Assembly (NCBI RefSeq): GCF_029168945.1
Contig: NW_026870043.1
Location: 7,818,501-7,882,500, forward strand
Reading direction: 5' to 3'
Length of the DNA stretch: 64,000 nt
Origin: Cannabis sativa
Lineage: Eukaryota > Streptophyta > Magnoliopsida > Rosales > Cannabaceae
Within the stretch, counting starts at the first letter, position 1; the number at the start of each line of letters is the position of its first letter. The notes under the pieces were generated by a model that saw only the letters and a list, made by a program, of their open reading frames with translations, had not been told where the DNA came from and made no database searches. The translations under genes and the position numbers were made by a program. Below, one piece after another: positions 1 through 13,817 of the stretch.

Positions 1-2500
1 GACCGGGACCAGGACCGGGGACCCGGGACCCGATACTTAGACCTTAGACCTGAGAACCGAATTGTGACCCAAACCTAGACCAAGCGAAGACCCAAGACAA
101 GGACGAGTACCAAACACGAACCGAGACCTGCACTCAGACTGGGACCATAACCCAGACTGGGACCTTGGCCCCTGACTTCAATCGGGGACCAGGACCCATG
201 ACTCACGACCCAAGACCCAAACCTAGACGCAAACCTCCACCTGACACTCGAACCATGACCCAAGACATGAGCTAGAACTGGACTAGGATCTCGATTTTGG
301 CTTGTGACCCAGGACCAAGAAACGAGGCTTGGACCTGACGCATAATCGGTGTCTAAATCAGGGTATCGAACCTGACCAAGACCCAGACCCGGACCAGAAC
401 CCAAATCCGTAGCAAAACTCAAACTAGACTAAACATGAGGTGGGTGTTTGGATTTGTGACAAAGACTCGGACCTGAACCTAAACACGGACCTAGACCCAG
501 ATAAGGACTCAGACCCAGACCCACTCCCAAGCCTTAAATCATACCATGTGACCCGAAATTGAAGCCGAGACTTGAAGCGGTCCCTTAAACCCTAAACCCT
601 AAACCTTAAACCCTAAATCCTAAAATTTTTACATGTACCCCTAAACCCAAAACCCTAAATCCCTAAACACTAATCCCAAAACCCTAAATCCTACACCCTA
701 ACCTGGACACGCGTATAGACCCATACCCATACCGAGATTGAATCCGAGGCCCCAAACCCAGACCCAGATATAGACCCGAACCTAGACCTAGACTCAGGAC
801 CTAAACCTAGACCGGAACCTGGTCTGCGACCTAGACTTTGATTAGGACCCAGATCAGGATCTAGACTCGATATTGAAAAGGGACTGTAGGACTCAGACCG
901 GGACCCAGACAAAGACTAAAACCTGAACCAATACTAGGACCTCGACTCGCACCCAAACTCGGGATCCAAACACGAACTTAAACTTGGACATAGACCGTGA
1001 CCTAGGATCCGGACCTACATGGGGGACCTAGGCCCCAAACTCGAACCTGGAACCAAACTTGGACTAAGGATCTGGACCTAGATGGGGGACTTAGACCCGA
1101 AACTGGGCCCCAGAACCGGGACCGAGACCCAAAACTCGACCCCAGACTCGAGACACGGGACACAACCTTGTACCCGAAGCCCAAGACCTGACTACAGGGA
1201 CACAACCCCGAACCTGGACCCAAACACAATAATAGGACGCAGCCCAATACCTTGGGGATAAACTGGAATAAGATCGAGATCCGAATCTAGACTTGAGGCT
1301 TCGACCTAACCCGTGGTAAGTGTTTGAATCCAGGATCCGGACCCGGATCTGTACCCAAACCCGGACCTAGACCCAGACCAGGATCCAAACCCGATCTAAG
1401 AATCAGAATAGGAATCGGACCAGGTCAAGGACTAGAACGCAAACCTGGGAAGTAGCAAGACCCAAACCTAAACCAAAACTCAGACTAGAACCCATACCGA
1501 GACTTGGACCCAGATCGGGACCTGTGACTTGGGACCTAAACAAAGATCGGGACCTGGACCCAGACCGGGACCCAGAGAAAGACCCAGTCCTAGACCCAAA
1601 AGCTAGGGCTCGACCCAGGACCTAAGAACCAGACTTGGACCTTGGATTTGAAACTCAGACCCACAATGGGAGTGGGACCGAAACGTAAACCAAGACTTGG
1701 ACTCAGACCAGGACTCAAGATCCGAACACGAATCGAAATACAAACTTGGACCCGGATCAACACCTAGGACCTACACATAGATGGCGGACCGAAACCCCGA
1801 AATTGAAACCCCAAACTGGGACCAAAACTTGGGCCTCGAAACTTGGATCAGGATCCGGCACCCGGCCGAGACCCAAATCATGACCTAGGACCCACCTCGG
1901 GACTTGGGATCCGGGACTCGATGCTTGGACCTGACCCATAGTCACTGTTTGGATTTGAGAATCAGACCAGAACCCGAACCCAAACTCGAACTCAAACCAA
2001 GACCTAGACACATACCCAGAACCAGACCCACACTCGGGAACCAAAACTAAAACTTGAACTAGAATTGGACTAGGATCTTAGAAAGAGACTGGGTCTTCCA
2101 CCCGGATCGGCACCCAAAACCGGACCCAACCTCAAACCCTAACCGAGACCGAAACACGGACCTAAACCTCGCCCCGAACCCAAATCAAGACTAGAACCCA
2201 AACACAGACCCAAACTCGACCCGAACTCGAACCCATGACTTGAAACTACAACCAAAACCAGAAGGAGATCGGCACCGAGAAACAGGACTAGTACTAGGAC
2301 CTGAACTCATACACAAAACTGTAACCAGACCAGGACCCGGACTCGGACACAAACCCACCCTATGATTGGGTCCCAAACTTGAATCCAAACCCGAACTGTG
2401 ACTTGGGACCCAATCCCAGACCTGAACTAAAACCCAAGCATGGAACAGGACTTGGGAACCACAATTGGGATCGAGACCCAAAACTGCACCCAAGTCTCGG
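1..2500. repeat. Left arm of a long inverted repeat
   Basis: This stretch matches the reverse complement of about 16,600-19,055. Landmarks pair in order: the region near 100 with about 18,960; 221-230 with 18,870-18,879; the telomere tract 582-703 with 18,499-18,600; 1,311 with about 17,870; 1,936 with about 17,280; and about 2,040 with about 17,180. The match starts at the window edge, so the arm probably extends further left. The right-hand limit is approximate. Confidence 0.7.
582..703 (-). repeat. Telomere-like tract (CCCTAAA)n, interstitial
   Basis: About 120 bases of CCCTAAA-type repeats, the complement of the plant telomere repeat TTTAGGG, with variants such as CCTTAAA, CCCAAAA and CCTAAAT. 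The tract is imperfect, so it is an old interstitial telomeric sequence and not a live chromosome end. Hexamer satellite lies on both sides. An inverted counterpart lies at 18,499-18,600. Confidence 0.85.
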
Positions 2501-5500
2501 TCTCACAGATAGACCAAGACCCAGATCGGGACCTGGGACATGAACCGAAACAAGACTGGATCCCGTGAATGGGATCCAGATCTTGTACCGGGATTTGGGA
2601 ACCGGGGCTTGGACAATACCCATAGTCGGTGTCTTGATCGGGGACTCAAAGAAGGACCCGAAGCTCGAGCAGGACTGGACCCAGACCCAAACCTAGGACC
2701 CGAAACCGAAACCTGAACCAAAACGTTATCAAGACCTTGGAACATGATCGGGATAGTGACCAGGATCTTGACCAAGACAGGGACCCAAAACTAGACCAGT
2801 TACCAGCCCCGAAACTCGTGCTCGAATTCAGTCTCGGACCCAGACTAAGATTGAGACTTGAACCTGAACTCGAACTCAAACTCGGGACTCGATCCTGGAC
2901 CTAGACCAAGCCCCTAACCTCAACTAGGATTAAAACAAGGACATTGACATGAACCCAGACCCGGACCGGAATACCGACTCAGACCCAGACCAGTATCAAA
3001 ACACAAGAACTGGACCACCAGACGCAGATCCTGACCCGAGACACGAACCTCGACCGAAACCGGAATCTGAAAAACCCGTCACCCAGACTCAAACTAAGAC
3101 TCAGACCGCGACCACAACCTGGACCTAGACCCGGACCCAGAACCAAACCCAGACCCGGAATCAAAATTGGAATTATGACTAGAACCCATAGCTGAGAGCA
3201 GAACCGAACCCAAACCATTTCCCAAATTCAGATAAGAACTTGGACAGAGACCTTGACTAGGACAGGGACCTTGACTAGGACAGGGACCTGAGTCTTGGGA
3301 CCAGAACCTAGACCGGGACCTTGACTCGACCTGGTCCTAAACCCTCGCTGGAACCTGAGACCCACGACCCAGACAAGGATCCAAACCCTAACAAGGACCC
3401 GAACCTGAACCCAAACCATGATTGGGACCAAGACCTAGACTCGAACCCAGACCGGGACCTAGACTAAAACCAAGACTCGGGACCCGAACTCGAACCTAGA
3501 CCCAAACCAAGACCTAGGAACCAGACATAGATGGGGGACATAGACCAGGGACCCAGGCCTCGAAACCCAAACCTAGATCTAAATCCGAGATTCAAACCCG
3601 AACCAGGACCTGACTTGGACCCAGGAATTCAAAGTCAGACCCAGACCCAGAACAAAAACCTCCCCTGGACCCAAATCATGACAAGAACCTGGACACGAAT
3701 CCATACTAGAATCGAACCCGAACCTAGACCTGAACACAAAATCAAACCCGAACCCGGGACTCGAACTCAGACCCAAACCAAAAATTAGACCCAAACCTCG
3801 ACCTACACCAAGACCTATACTCGAACCCAGACCGGGATCAGAACCCAGGACCTAGACCCGGAACTAAACCCTGACTTAGATCGAGATCAAAACCTGGGAC
3901 TCGGACCCGAACTTGGGCCCAGACCTAGGACACTAACCCATCGCTGTAGCCCGATCCGGACTTGAACCCAAACTCGGACCAACACTCGAACGCCGACCCG
4001 AACTCGAACCACGACCCCAACTCTAACCCAAACTCGAACTTGGAATCGCAACTGGAACTAGAACCGGACAAGGACTAGGACCAGGACTAGGACAAAGACC
4101 CGGACCCGAACCCAAACCTAATTAAAAACGTAGAGCGAGACCCAAACCCGCACCTAGATCGAGACCAAAAACTCGACAAAAACTGGGACATTGACCTAAA
4201 ATCAGGAAAGGGACTTGGGCAGCGAAACTAGGACCGGGACCCAATACCCGACCCTACACCTTAACTTGAACCTAGGACCCAGCTCGTGACCCGACACCCA
4301 AAATGGAATCAGGTGGGGATCCGTGATCGGGATCCAGATCTGAAACCGGGGCTTGGACCGAACCCGTAGTTGGTGTCTAGATCTGGGACCAGCCTCGGAC
4401 CCGAACCCAGACGCGGACCGAAACCCAGCACCATAGCAAAACCTGGACCCAAACTCGTACCCTGTGACCTAAAATTGGAACTGAAACTGTAAGTAGACCA
4501 CGACCTGGGAATGGTACTAGAACCAGGACTTGGATCTGGACTTGTAACCGTAACCAGACCTGGACCATGACCCGGAACCGTAGTCGGACCATGACCAAGA
4601 CTCCAACCCAGACCTAGACTCGAACTGGGAACCAGCCCCAGCTCCCCACCCAGACCTGGACTCAAGACCCAAACCTGGACCCGAACTCTGACCCAAACAT
4701 TGAACCAAACTCGGGACACAAAACTTTGGTCGGGACCTAGAACCGCACCCCAATCTCGGTCCCGAAACCAAACTTGGACTTGGGAACCAAGACCTGAACC
4801 AGAACAAGATCGGGACACGTGACGGGGATCCAGATCTGGAACTCAGACCAGGACTCGAACCCAGGCCAGGACCCAAACCTGGACCCTGACCTAGACCCGT
4901 GACCCAAAATTGGAACCTGAACAAGAACCGGCAGACGAAGATCCTCGAAAAAGACTAAGACCATGACAAGGACCTAGACCCACCTAGAACCGAACTCGGA
5001 CCTAGCCCCTGGACCCAGACCGGGATCGAAACTCGGGACCTAGATCCAGACCGAGACCCTGACCATAACCGAGACCTGGACCTGCACTCGGACCTAACCT
5101 AAACCTAGACCCAAACTGGGATATAGACTTGGACCCAGAGCCGAACCCAAACTCGGACCAGGACACAGACCCCAAACAAGACCCGGACCTAAATCCAAAC
5201 CCAGACACTGAATCAAAATCGAAATTGGGAAAAGGACCCGAACCCAGACATAGACCCAGACCGGGATCTAGGAGCCAGAACCGAATTACGGACCTAGACT
5301 TGGGCCTCAAACCCAGATGCATATCGGAACTCAAGACTCGGACCCGAAACATGACCAAGACTCAAACCCAGATTAGGACCCATACCGAGATCAAAACCCA
5401 AACCCAAACTTGGACTGGGAGTTGAACTCCGACCATGTCGTAGACTCGGACCGAAACCCAAGACTCGGAATTGGATGGGGGAATTGGACTCGGGACACGG

Positions 5501-6674
5501 ACAAAAAAATTAGGACCAAGACTGAAGACCTGACTCCGAACCTGAACCCTGACCCTGACCTAAGACCCGTACCGAGACCTAGGACCCGAAGTGGAAATAG
5601 ACTGGGACCCAGAAGCCCGACTCAAACTAAAACCCAAACTTGAACTCGGAATCGTAACTGGAACTAGAACCGGACCAGGACTAGGACTAGGACCAAGACC
5701 AAGACCCAAACCTAAATAAAAACGCAGACCAAGACTGAAACCCGAACCGTGACTAGGACCTAAACCCGAACCTAGATCGGGACCTAAAACAAGACTAGAC
5801 GGGACCTAGACTTAGAATCAGGATAGGGACTTGGGTAGCGGAACTAGGACCGAGACCCAAGACCCGACCCAGACCTTGCCTTGAACCTAGGACCCAGCTC
5901 GTGACCGGGCACTCAAAATGGAACCAGACCGAGACCCGAGATCGAGATCCGAATCTGGGCTTGGGGCTTGGAATGAACCCGTAGTCGGTGTCTAGATTTG
6001 GGACCAGCCCCAGACTAGGACCCGAACCTAGACCTGGACTCGAACCCAGTCCCAAACCTAAACCTAGACCTGAACCCGTACCCTGTGACCTGAAATTGGA
6101 ACCGAACATGGAAGTAGAGCAGGACCTGGGAATGGGACTGGAACCAGGACTTGGACCTAGACCAGGAAATGTAACCGGATCTGGACCTTGACCCGGACCC
6201 GTAGTCATACCAGGACCCAGACTCCAACCAAGACCTAGACCCGAACTAGGACCCAGACTCGGATCCCTACCTAGACCTTGACTCGAGATCCAAACTCTCA
6301 CCCGAACTCAAACCCAAACATGTAACCAAACTTGGGACACAAAACTGGGACCGGGACCTATAATCACACCCAAATCTCAGTCTCGAATCCAAACTTGGAC
6401 CTGAGACTCAAGACCTGAACCAGAACTAGACGGGGACACGTGACAGGGATCGAGATCTGAGACTCAGACCAGAACTCCAACCCAGACCAAGATCCAAACT
6501 TGGACCCTGACCCTGACCCGGGACAAAAAACTGAAACCTGAACAAGAACCGCATGACCAGGACCCTCAAAAAAGACTAGGACAATGACAAGGACCCATAG
6601 CCAGACCTAGAACCAAACTCGAACCTCGCCCTATACCCAAACCGAGACTGGAACTTGGGACTTGATCCAAACCC

Positions 6675-9600
6675 GGGTCCTTGTCGCAGTATGGGTTCTG
6701 GTTGAGTTTGGGTTTAGGTTTGGGTCCTGTTACAGTCCCATGTCTGGGTTCTCGTTCCAATCCTGGTTCGATTCTGATTGTGGGTCCAAGATCGAGTCTT
6801 GATACGGTTCGATTCTAGGTCTGGGTACGAATCTAGGTCCGTGGCTTGGATATAAAGACTGATTACGGGTCAGGTCAAAGCCTCAGGTTCAAATTCATCT
6901 CGGTCTTTGATCCCTATCTTATTCAAGTTCGTGTCCTAGGTCTTGGACCGAGTCCTAAGTTTGAGTTTGGGTCCGAGTTTGGGGTTGTGTCCCGGTAGTC
7001 AGGTCTTGGGTTTTGGGTCTAAGGTCGGGTCCTATGTCTCGAGTTTGGCATCGAGTTTTGGGTCTCGAACCCCAGATTTTGGGGGTAGTTTTGGGTCCAA
7101 GTCCCCCATCTAGGTCCAGATCATTGGTCCAAGTCTGGGTCTAGGTTCAGGTTTAGGGCCTAGGTCCCCCATCTACGTCATAGAGTTCGGTTCCCAGGTC
7201 CCAAGTCTGAATCTTGGGTCCTGGGTCTCGGTCCCGATCTAGGGTCCCAGGTCCCGATCCCAATCCAAGTTCTAGTCCCAGTCTAGGTTTAGGGCTCGAT
7301 CCAAGTCTAGGTCTGTGTCCCGGTCCTGATCTCGATCCGGGTCTGAGTCTCGGGTTTGAGTCTGAGTCCTAGGTTCGAGTTTGAATTCTAGTATGAGTCT
7401 GGGTTTGGGTCCTGTTACAGTCCCAGGTCTGGGTTCTCGTTCCAATCCTGGTTCGATTCTGATTGTGGGTCCAAGATCGAGTCTTGATACGGTTCGATTC
7501 TAGGTCTGGGTACGAATCTAGGTCCGTGGCTTGGATATAAAGACTGATTACGGGTCAGGTCAAAGCCTCAGGTTCAAATTCAGATCTCGGTCTTGGATCC
7601 CAGTCTTATTCAAGTTCGTGTCCCAGGTCTTGGACCGAGTCCTAAGTTTGAGTTTGGGTCCGAGTTTGGGGTTGTGTCCCGGTAGTCAGGTTTTGGGTTT
7701 TTGGTCTAAGGTCGGTTCCTATGTCTCGAGTTTGGCGTCGAGTTTTGGGTCTCGAACCCCAGGTTTAAGGGGTAGTTTTGGGTCCAAGTCCCCCATCTAG
7801 GTCCAGATCATTTGTCCAAGTCTGGGTCTAGGTTCAGGTTTAGGGCCTAGGTCCCCCATCTAGGTCATAGAGTTCGGTTCCCAGGTCCCAAGTCTGAATC
7901 TTGGGTCCTTGGTCTCGGTCCCGATCTAGGGTCCCAGGTCCCGATCCCAATCCAAGTTCTAGTCCCAGTCTAGGTTTAGGGCTCGGTCCAAGTCTAGGTC
8001 TGTGTCCCAGTCCTGATCTCGATCCGGGTCTGAGTCTCGGGTTTGAGTCTGAGTCCTAGGTTCGAGTTCGAATTCTAGTATGAGTCTGGGTTTGGGTTTG
8101 GGTCCAGGTTTTGGTTTGGGTCTGGGACTAGGTCTTGGTCTTGGTCTGGGTCTGGGTCTGGGTCCGGGTTCTGGTACGGGTCTAGGTTCTAGTCTAGGTC
8201 CCGGGTCCCGAGTCCTAGGCTCCATGTTCTGGGTCGCAGGTCCTGGCGCAATTCTAGGTCCAGGTTTGGGTCTTGGTCCAGGTATCGATCCCAATCTGGG
8301 TCCAGGTTCGTGTTCGGTTCCGTGTCTAGATCTAGTTATGTGTCCAGGTCCAATTCCTGTTTTAAGGTCCTGAATTCGAGTCTGGGTTTGGGTCCACGTC
8401 TAGAAATGGTTCCATGTTTGGGTCTTGGTACGATTAAAAGATCGAGACACCGACTACGGGTTGGGTCCAAGCTTTAGGTTGTGGGTCAACATCCGGATCC
8501 CAATCTTGGGTCCAGATCTTGTTCCGATTCAGGCCCTAGGTCCTAGTTTGTGTCCGTGGCCAAGTCTGGGTCTGGGATCGAGACCGGGGTCGGGTCTTGG
8601 GTCCTAGTCGCAATCTTAGGTCTCGATTCTAGCTCTAATTTCGGGTTTGGGTCACCAATCTAGGTCTGGGACTTGGGTACAAGTCTAAATCTCCAATCCC
8701 GGTCTGGAATCTACGTTCGGGTCTAGGTCCAAGTCTGTGTCTGGGTTCGAGTTCGTGTCCAGAGTCCTGATCTGAGTTTTGATTTGGGTCCATCTCCCGG
8801 TCTGGGTCTGGGTCTAGGTCCTCGTCTGATTCCAGTTCCAGGACCGAGACCGAGTCCTTGTCCCCTGATCTTGTTCTTGGGTGTCGGTTCACAAGGTACG
8901 GGTCCAGGTCTTTGTCCGGGTTTAGGTTCGAGTACGAGTTAGGGTTTAAGTTTGGGTATGGGTCCCAGATCCAAACATCGACTATGGGTCACGTCCAAGA
9001 CACGGGTCCAGATCAGGATCCCAGTCTCCGGTCCCAATCTAGTTCCACTTCGGGTCCCAGGTGCTGGTCCGGGTCCTAGTTCAGGGTCCGGGTCTAGGGT
9101 CACGTCTTTGGTCTCGATGCCAGTTCTGAAGCCCAGGTCCTAGGTCCAAGTCCCCATCTAGGTTCGAGTCCTAGGTCCTGGTTGGGGTTCAAGTCCTAGT
9201 CAGAGTTTGGGTTCGAGTTTTCGATCCCGGTCCGGGTCTAGATCTGGGTTCGAGTACCGAGTTTGAGTCCAGATCCAAGTTCGGGTCCTAGTCTTGGGTT
9301 TCGATCCGAGTCTGGGTTCTGAGATCCAGGTCCAAGTCCCCCATCCAAGTTTGGGTCCTAGGTCTTAGTCCGGGTCCATGTTTGGGTTTGGGTCCTAGTC
9401 TAGTTGTTATTTCGATTCCGTGTCTGGGTTCGGGTTTGGGTCTTGATCTGGGTCGGGGTCTGAGTCCTGCTCCAAGTCCAGGGTCAGGTCTCGGTCCAAG
9501 TCCGGATCTCGGTCTGGGTCTGGGTTTTGGTCTAGCTCCAAGTCCAAGTTTTGGGTACAAGTCCAGGTTTGGGTCTAGGTTTCGGTCTGAATCCAGGTCC

Positions 9601-9705
9601 CAAGTTTCAATCTCGGTCTGGGCATGGGTTTGGGTTCGAGTCTAGGTCAGTATCTAAATCCATGTCTAGGTCAGAGTCTGGGTCTAAGATCGTCTCCCAT
9701 GTTAA
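6675..9705 (+). repeat. Hexamer satellite segment in inverted orientation (GGTC on plus)
   Basis: The strand bias flips from GACC to GGTC near 6,675, at a CCCGGG palindrome, and flips back near 9,700-9,712. Some of the cleanest hexamer phase of the window is here (about 8,097-8,215). Anchor boxes appear in forward orientation near 6,869, 7,543, 8,446 and 8,975. No gene is visible. The two flips mark an inverted block of about 3 kb within the array. Confidence 0.85.
6721..8091 (+). repeat. Tandem duplication of about 686 bp inside the satellite
   Basis: About 6,721-7,405 and 7,406-8,091 are two near-identical head-to-tail copies. Shared landmarks lie 685-687 bp apart, for example the CCTGTTACAG box and the AATTCTAGTA box. 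Identity is much higher than between other satellite units, so this is a recent unequal-exchange event. It begins close to the orientation switch near 6,675. Confidence 0.85.
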
Positions 9706-12700
9706 AGTCCGACCTGATCCCGGACCCGGAACTAGAATAAGACCCGGACATGGACTAGAACCCAGACATGGGACCATAACAGGACCCAAACCAAAAACCA
9801 AACTAAGACCACAAGGACCCGAACCCAAATCTGTACCCAGACCTAGACCTAGACCCAGACTGGGATCCAGACGCGATCTAAGACCTGGAATCGGAATCGG
9901 ACCAGGTCTGCAACTAGAACCCAGACCTGAGACAGTAATAACACCCAAACCTAAACCCCAACTTAGACCATACGCGATACCGGGACTTGGACCCGAACTT
10001 GGACTTGCGACTTGCGACCTAAACCAAGACCGGGACTCGGACCCAGACCCAGACCCAAACCCGAAAACTGGGGCCGCACCTAAGACCTAAGAACCAGACT
10101 CGGACCTGGGACCCGAAACTCGGACCCACATTGGGACTAGGAGCATAACTCAGACCAAAACCTAAACTGGGACCTGGACTCAGACCGGGACTCGAGACTT
10201 GAACCCGAACCAAAACACGAACTTGGACCTGGACCAATACCTAGGACTTGAACATAGATGGGGGACCCAAACCCGGGACTTGGGCCTCAGAACTTGGATC
10301 GGGATACGGGACCCGACCCCAGACCCAAAACTGGACCTAGAAGTCACCGCAGGACCTGGGATCCAAGACTCGGTGCTTGGACCCAACCTGTTGTCGGTGT
10401 CTTGATTTGGGACTTACACCAGAACCCAGACCCAAGCTCGAACTCAAACCAAGACTCGGACACATACCAAGACCCAGACCCACACTCGGGAACTAAATCG
10501 AAACTTGAACTAGAACCGGACTGGGATCTTGGAACGAGACTGAGAGGTGCACCCGGACCCGAACCCAGAACCAAACCAAACCTTAGACCCTAACCGAGAT
10601 TGAAACCTAGAACTAAACCTTGTCTCGGACCCAAATTAGGGCCCGAACCCAAACTCGACCAGAACCCATACCCCAGGACTTGAAACTGTAACCGAAACTA
10701 GAAGCAAATCGAGACCCAGGAACAGGACTAGGACTAGGACCTGAACCCAGACCCAAAACTGTAACCGGACGAGGACCCAGACGAGGACACAGACCCACCT
10801 TGGGATTGGGTTCGAAACCTTAATCCAAACCCGAACTAGGACTTGAGACCCGAACCCTAACCTGAACTCAGACCCAAACATGGAACAAGACTCGGGGACA
10901 CAGAATTGGGATTGAGACCCAGAACTGCAACTAAGTCTCGGTCCCAGACCTAGACCGAAACTTGGGACATGAACCGAAGCCATACTAGGATCCATGATTG
11001 GGATCAAGATCTTGTATCGGGATCTAGGAACCGGGCTTAGATAAGACCCATAGTTAATGTCTTAATCTGGGACTGAGAGAAGGACCTGAAGCTGGACTAG
11101 GACCTGGAACCAGACCCAGACCTGGGACCCAAACTGGAAACTTGAACCAAAACGTGACCAAGACCCTGGAACAGGACCACAACCGTGACCGTGACCAGGA
11201 CCTGGACCTGGATTGGGACCTGGAACTAGAGAAGAACCTAGCCCCGACACTCTAGCTCAGACATAGTCTCGAACCCGGTCCGGAACCCAGACTCAGACTG
11301 AGACTCAAACCTAAACCCAAACATGAACTCGGGACTCAATCTCAGACATGAACCTAGACCCGAACCTGAATACTTACCTAGGCCCAGGTCGAGATCGAAA
11401 CACGGGACCTGGACCCAAACCCAGGCGCAGACCAAGACCCGAACTTGGGACCCAGACCTAAGACTCAAACCTGACCCAGACTCAGACCTGGACCAGAACG
11501 GGATCTAAAAAACCTGTACCTAGACTAGGACCCCGACCCCAACCCCTACGTTAACCCAGACTCGAACTTGGAACCAACCCATACCCAGAATTAGAACTCA
11601 AACTTTTACTAGGACCTGGACTTGAGACTAGAACTGAACCCAAACGCAGACCAGAACCTTAACAAGTACTCGGAGTTGAGACCTAGGACCCGAACCTGGA
11701 CCACGACCAGGACTGGGACCTGGACCAAACCTGGTCCTAAACCCTTGCTGGGACCTGAGACACGCGACCTAGACCAGGATCCAGACCTTGACCAGGACCC
11801 GAACCTGAACCTAGACCAAGAAAGGGACCGAGACCTAGAACCGAACCCAAACTGGACCTAGGAACCGGACTTGGATGGGGGACCTAGACCAGGGACCTAG
11901 GCCGCGGAACCCAGAACCAGATCTAAAACGGGCACTCGAACAAACACCTGGAGCCCGATCTGAACTAGACTGCGATCCAGACCCAAACCCAAACTCGGAC
12001 TAGGACTCAAACCCCGACCCGAACTCGAACCCAAACTCAAACTTGGAATCACAACTAGAACTGGAACCGGACTATGACTAGGACTAGGATCTAGACCCAA
12101 ACCCTAAACCCGAACCTAGACCGGGGCCCAAACCCAGGCCAGAACTGGGACTTGGACTCAGAATCGGGATAGGGACCTAGGCAACGAAATTAAGACCGGG
12201 ACCCAAGAAGCAACCCTGACCCATACTTGAACCTAGGACCCAACTCGTGACAAGTCACCTGAAATAGAACCAGACCGGGACCCAAGACCAGAATCCAGAT
12301 CTGGACTTGAGGCTTGGACCGAACTCGTAGTTGGTGTGTGGATTTGGGACTTTGCCCCAGACCCAAACCCGAACCCAGTTTAAGACCCAAACCTATACCA
12401 GAACTAGTACCCTATGACCTGAAATTACAACCGAAATAGGAAGTAGACTGGGAGCCGAGAACGGGTCTTGAACCAGGACTTGGACTTGGAACCCAACTCG
12501 GACCCATAACAAAACCAAGACCTAGATCAGAACTGGAACTATGACTAGCACTCGGACCTGAGACCAGAATCGAACCCAAACCATAACCCAAACTCGGACA
12601 AGAACCTGGACTGAGACCTTGATAAAGATTGGGACTTGAGACCTTGGACCCAAACCTAGACCGGGATTTGGACATGACTTGGTCCTAAACCCTCGCTGGG

Positions 12701-13817
12701 ACCTAAGACCCGCGACTCAGACAAGGATCCAGACCTTGACAAGGACCCAAACCTGATCCCAGACCAAAATAGGGACCAAAACCTGGACCTAAATCCAGAC
12801 CGAGAGTTGGACTAAAACGAAGACTCGGGACCCAAACCCGGACATGGACCCAGACCAGGACCTAAGAACGGGACATGGATGGGGGACCTAGACCAGGGAC
12901 CTAGTCCCCGGAACCCAAAGCAAGGTCTAAATGAAGGAGTCGAATCCGAACTAGGACCTGAACTGGACCCGTGAATCTGAAGTCAGACCTAGACCCAGAG
13001 CCAAAACCTTCCCCGGACCCAAACCAGCACAGGAACCTGGACACGAACCCATACCAGGACCAAACCTGAACCTGGACCCGAACTCAGATCCAAGCCCAGA
13101 ATCAGACCCAAACCTAGAGCTGCACCCGGACCCGAACTCGAACCCGGAATGGGATGGAACCCAGGACATAGACTTGAAACTAAACGCGGACTTAGATCGA
13201 GATCGAAACATGGGACTCGGACCTTAACCCGGACCCAGTCCCAGGACCCTAACCCACACCCGGAGCCAGATCCGGACCTAAACTTAGATTCGGACCCGAA
13301 CCCAAACTAAGACTAGGACTAGGACTAGGAGAAGAACCAGGACCCATACCTGAACCCAAACCCAAATAAAAACCCAGACCAAGACCAAAACCCAAACCGT
13401 GACTAGGACAAAAACAAAAACCAAGACTAGGACCCAAAACTAGACCAGACCTAGGACCTGGACTAGAAATGGGATAGGGACGTGTGCAACGGAACTAGGA
13501 CTAGGACCTAAGACCCGACCTTGACCCGAACTTGAATCTAGTACCCAGCTCGTGACCCATCACCCGAAATGGAACAAGACCAGGACCCGAGATCAGGATC
13601 TGGATCTGGATTTGGGGCTTGGACCGAACCCGTAGTCAGTGTTTGGATATGGGACCCAGCCCCAGACCCAAACCCAGAATAGGACCTGAACCTAAACCCG
13701 GACTCGAACCCAGACCTAAACTCGAACCCAGTTCCAAACCAGAACTTGGACCCAAACCCGTACCTTGTGACCTAAAATTTGAACTGAAACCAGAAGTAGA
13801 CGAGGACACGAGAACAA
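9706..13817 (-). repeat. Hexamer satellite (GACC on plus strand)
   Basis: The array continues in the same orientation as 1-6,674. Anchor boxes are seen near 10,391, 11,050, 12,326 and 13,630, and a second landmark (GGTCCTAAACCC) near 11,727 and 12,680. It ends abruptly at 13,817, where a copia LTR fragment begins. No gene is visible. Confidence 0.9.

Larger units (their letters stand above)
1..6674 (-). repeat. Degenerate hexamer satellite (NGGTCY)n, GACC on plus strand
   Basis: The whole stretch is built from six-base words of the form NGGTCY, read here as the complement RGACCN. Sub-runs keep exact 6-bp phase and drift at the N and last positions; single-base slips break the phase every few tens of bases. 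Non-hexamer landmark boxes recur within it (for example around 341, 1311, 1936, 2621, 4365 and 5981), so the hexamers sit in longer units. Because the period is a multiple of three, stops are rare and long spurious reading frames appear on both strands. No gene, RNA or regulatory site is visible apart from the telomere-like tract listed separately. I do not recognise this satellite as a named family. Confidence 0.9.

Noticed and set aside
582..703. True chromosome end
   Set aside because: The repeats are degenerate, short and flanked by satellite on both sides, so this is interstitial.
4309..4818. Open frame of 169 codons (minus strand), and dozens like it across the satellite
   Set aside because: Composition is pure hexamer artefact (Ser/Gly/Arg/Leu/Pro dipeptides); similar frames exist in several frames of the same DNA and no domain is visible.
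9551..10090. Open frame of 179 codons (plus strand) in satellite
   Set aside because: It spans the orientation switch near 9,705 and simply reads hexamers of both polarities; no gene-like composition.
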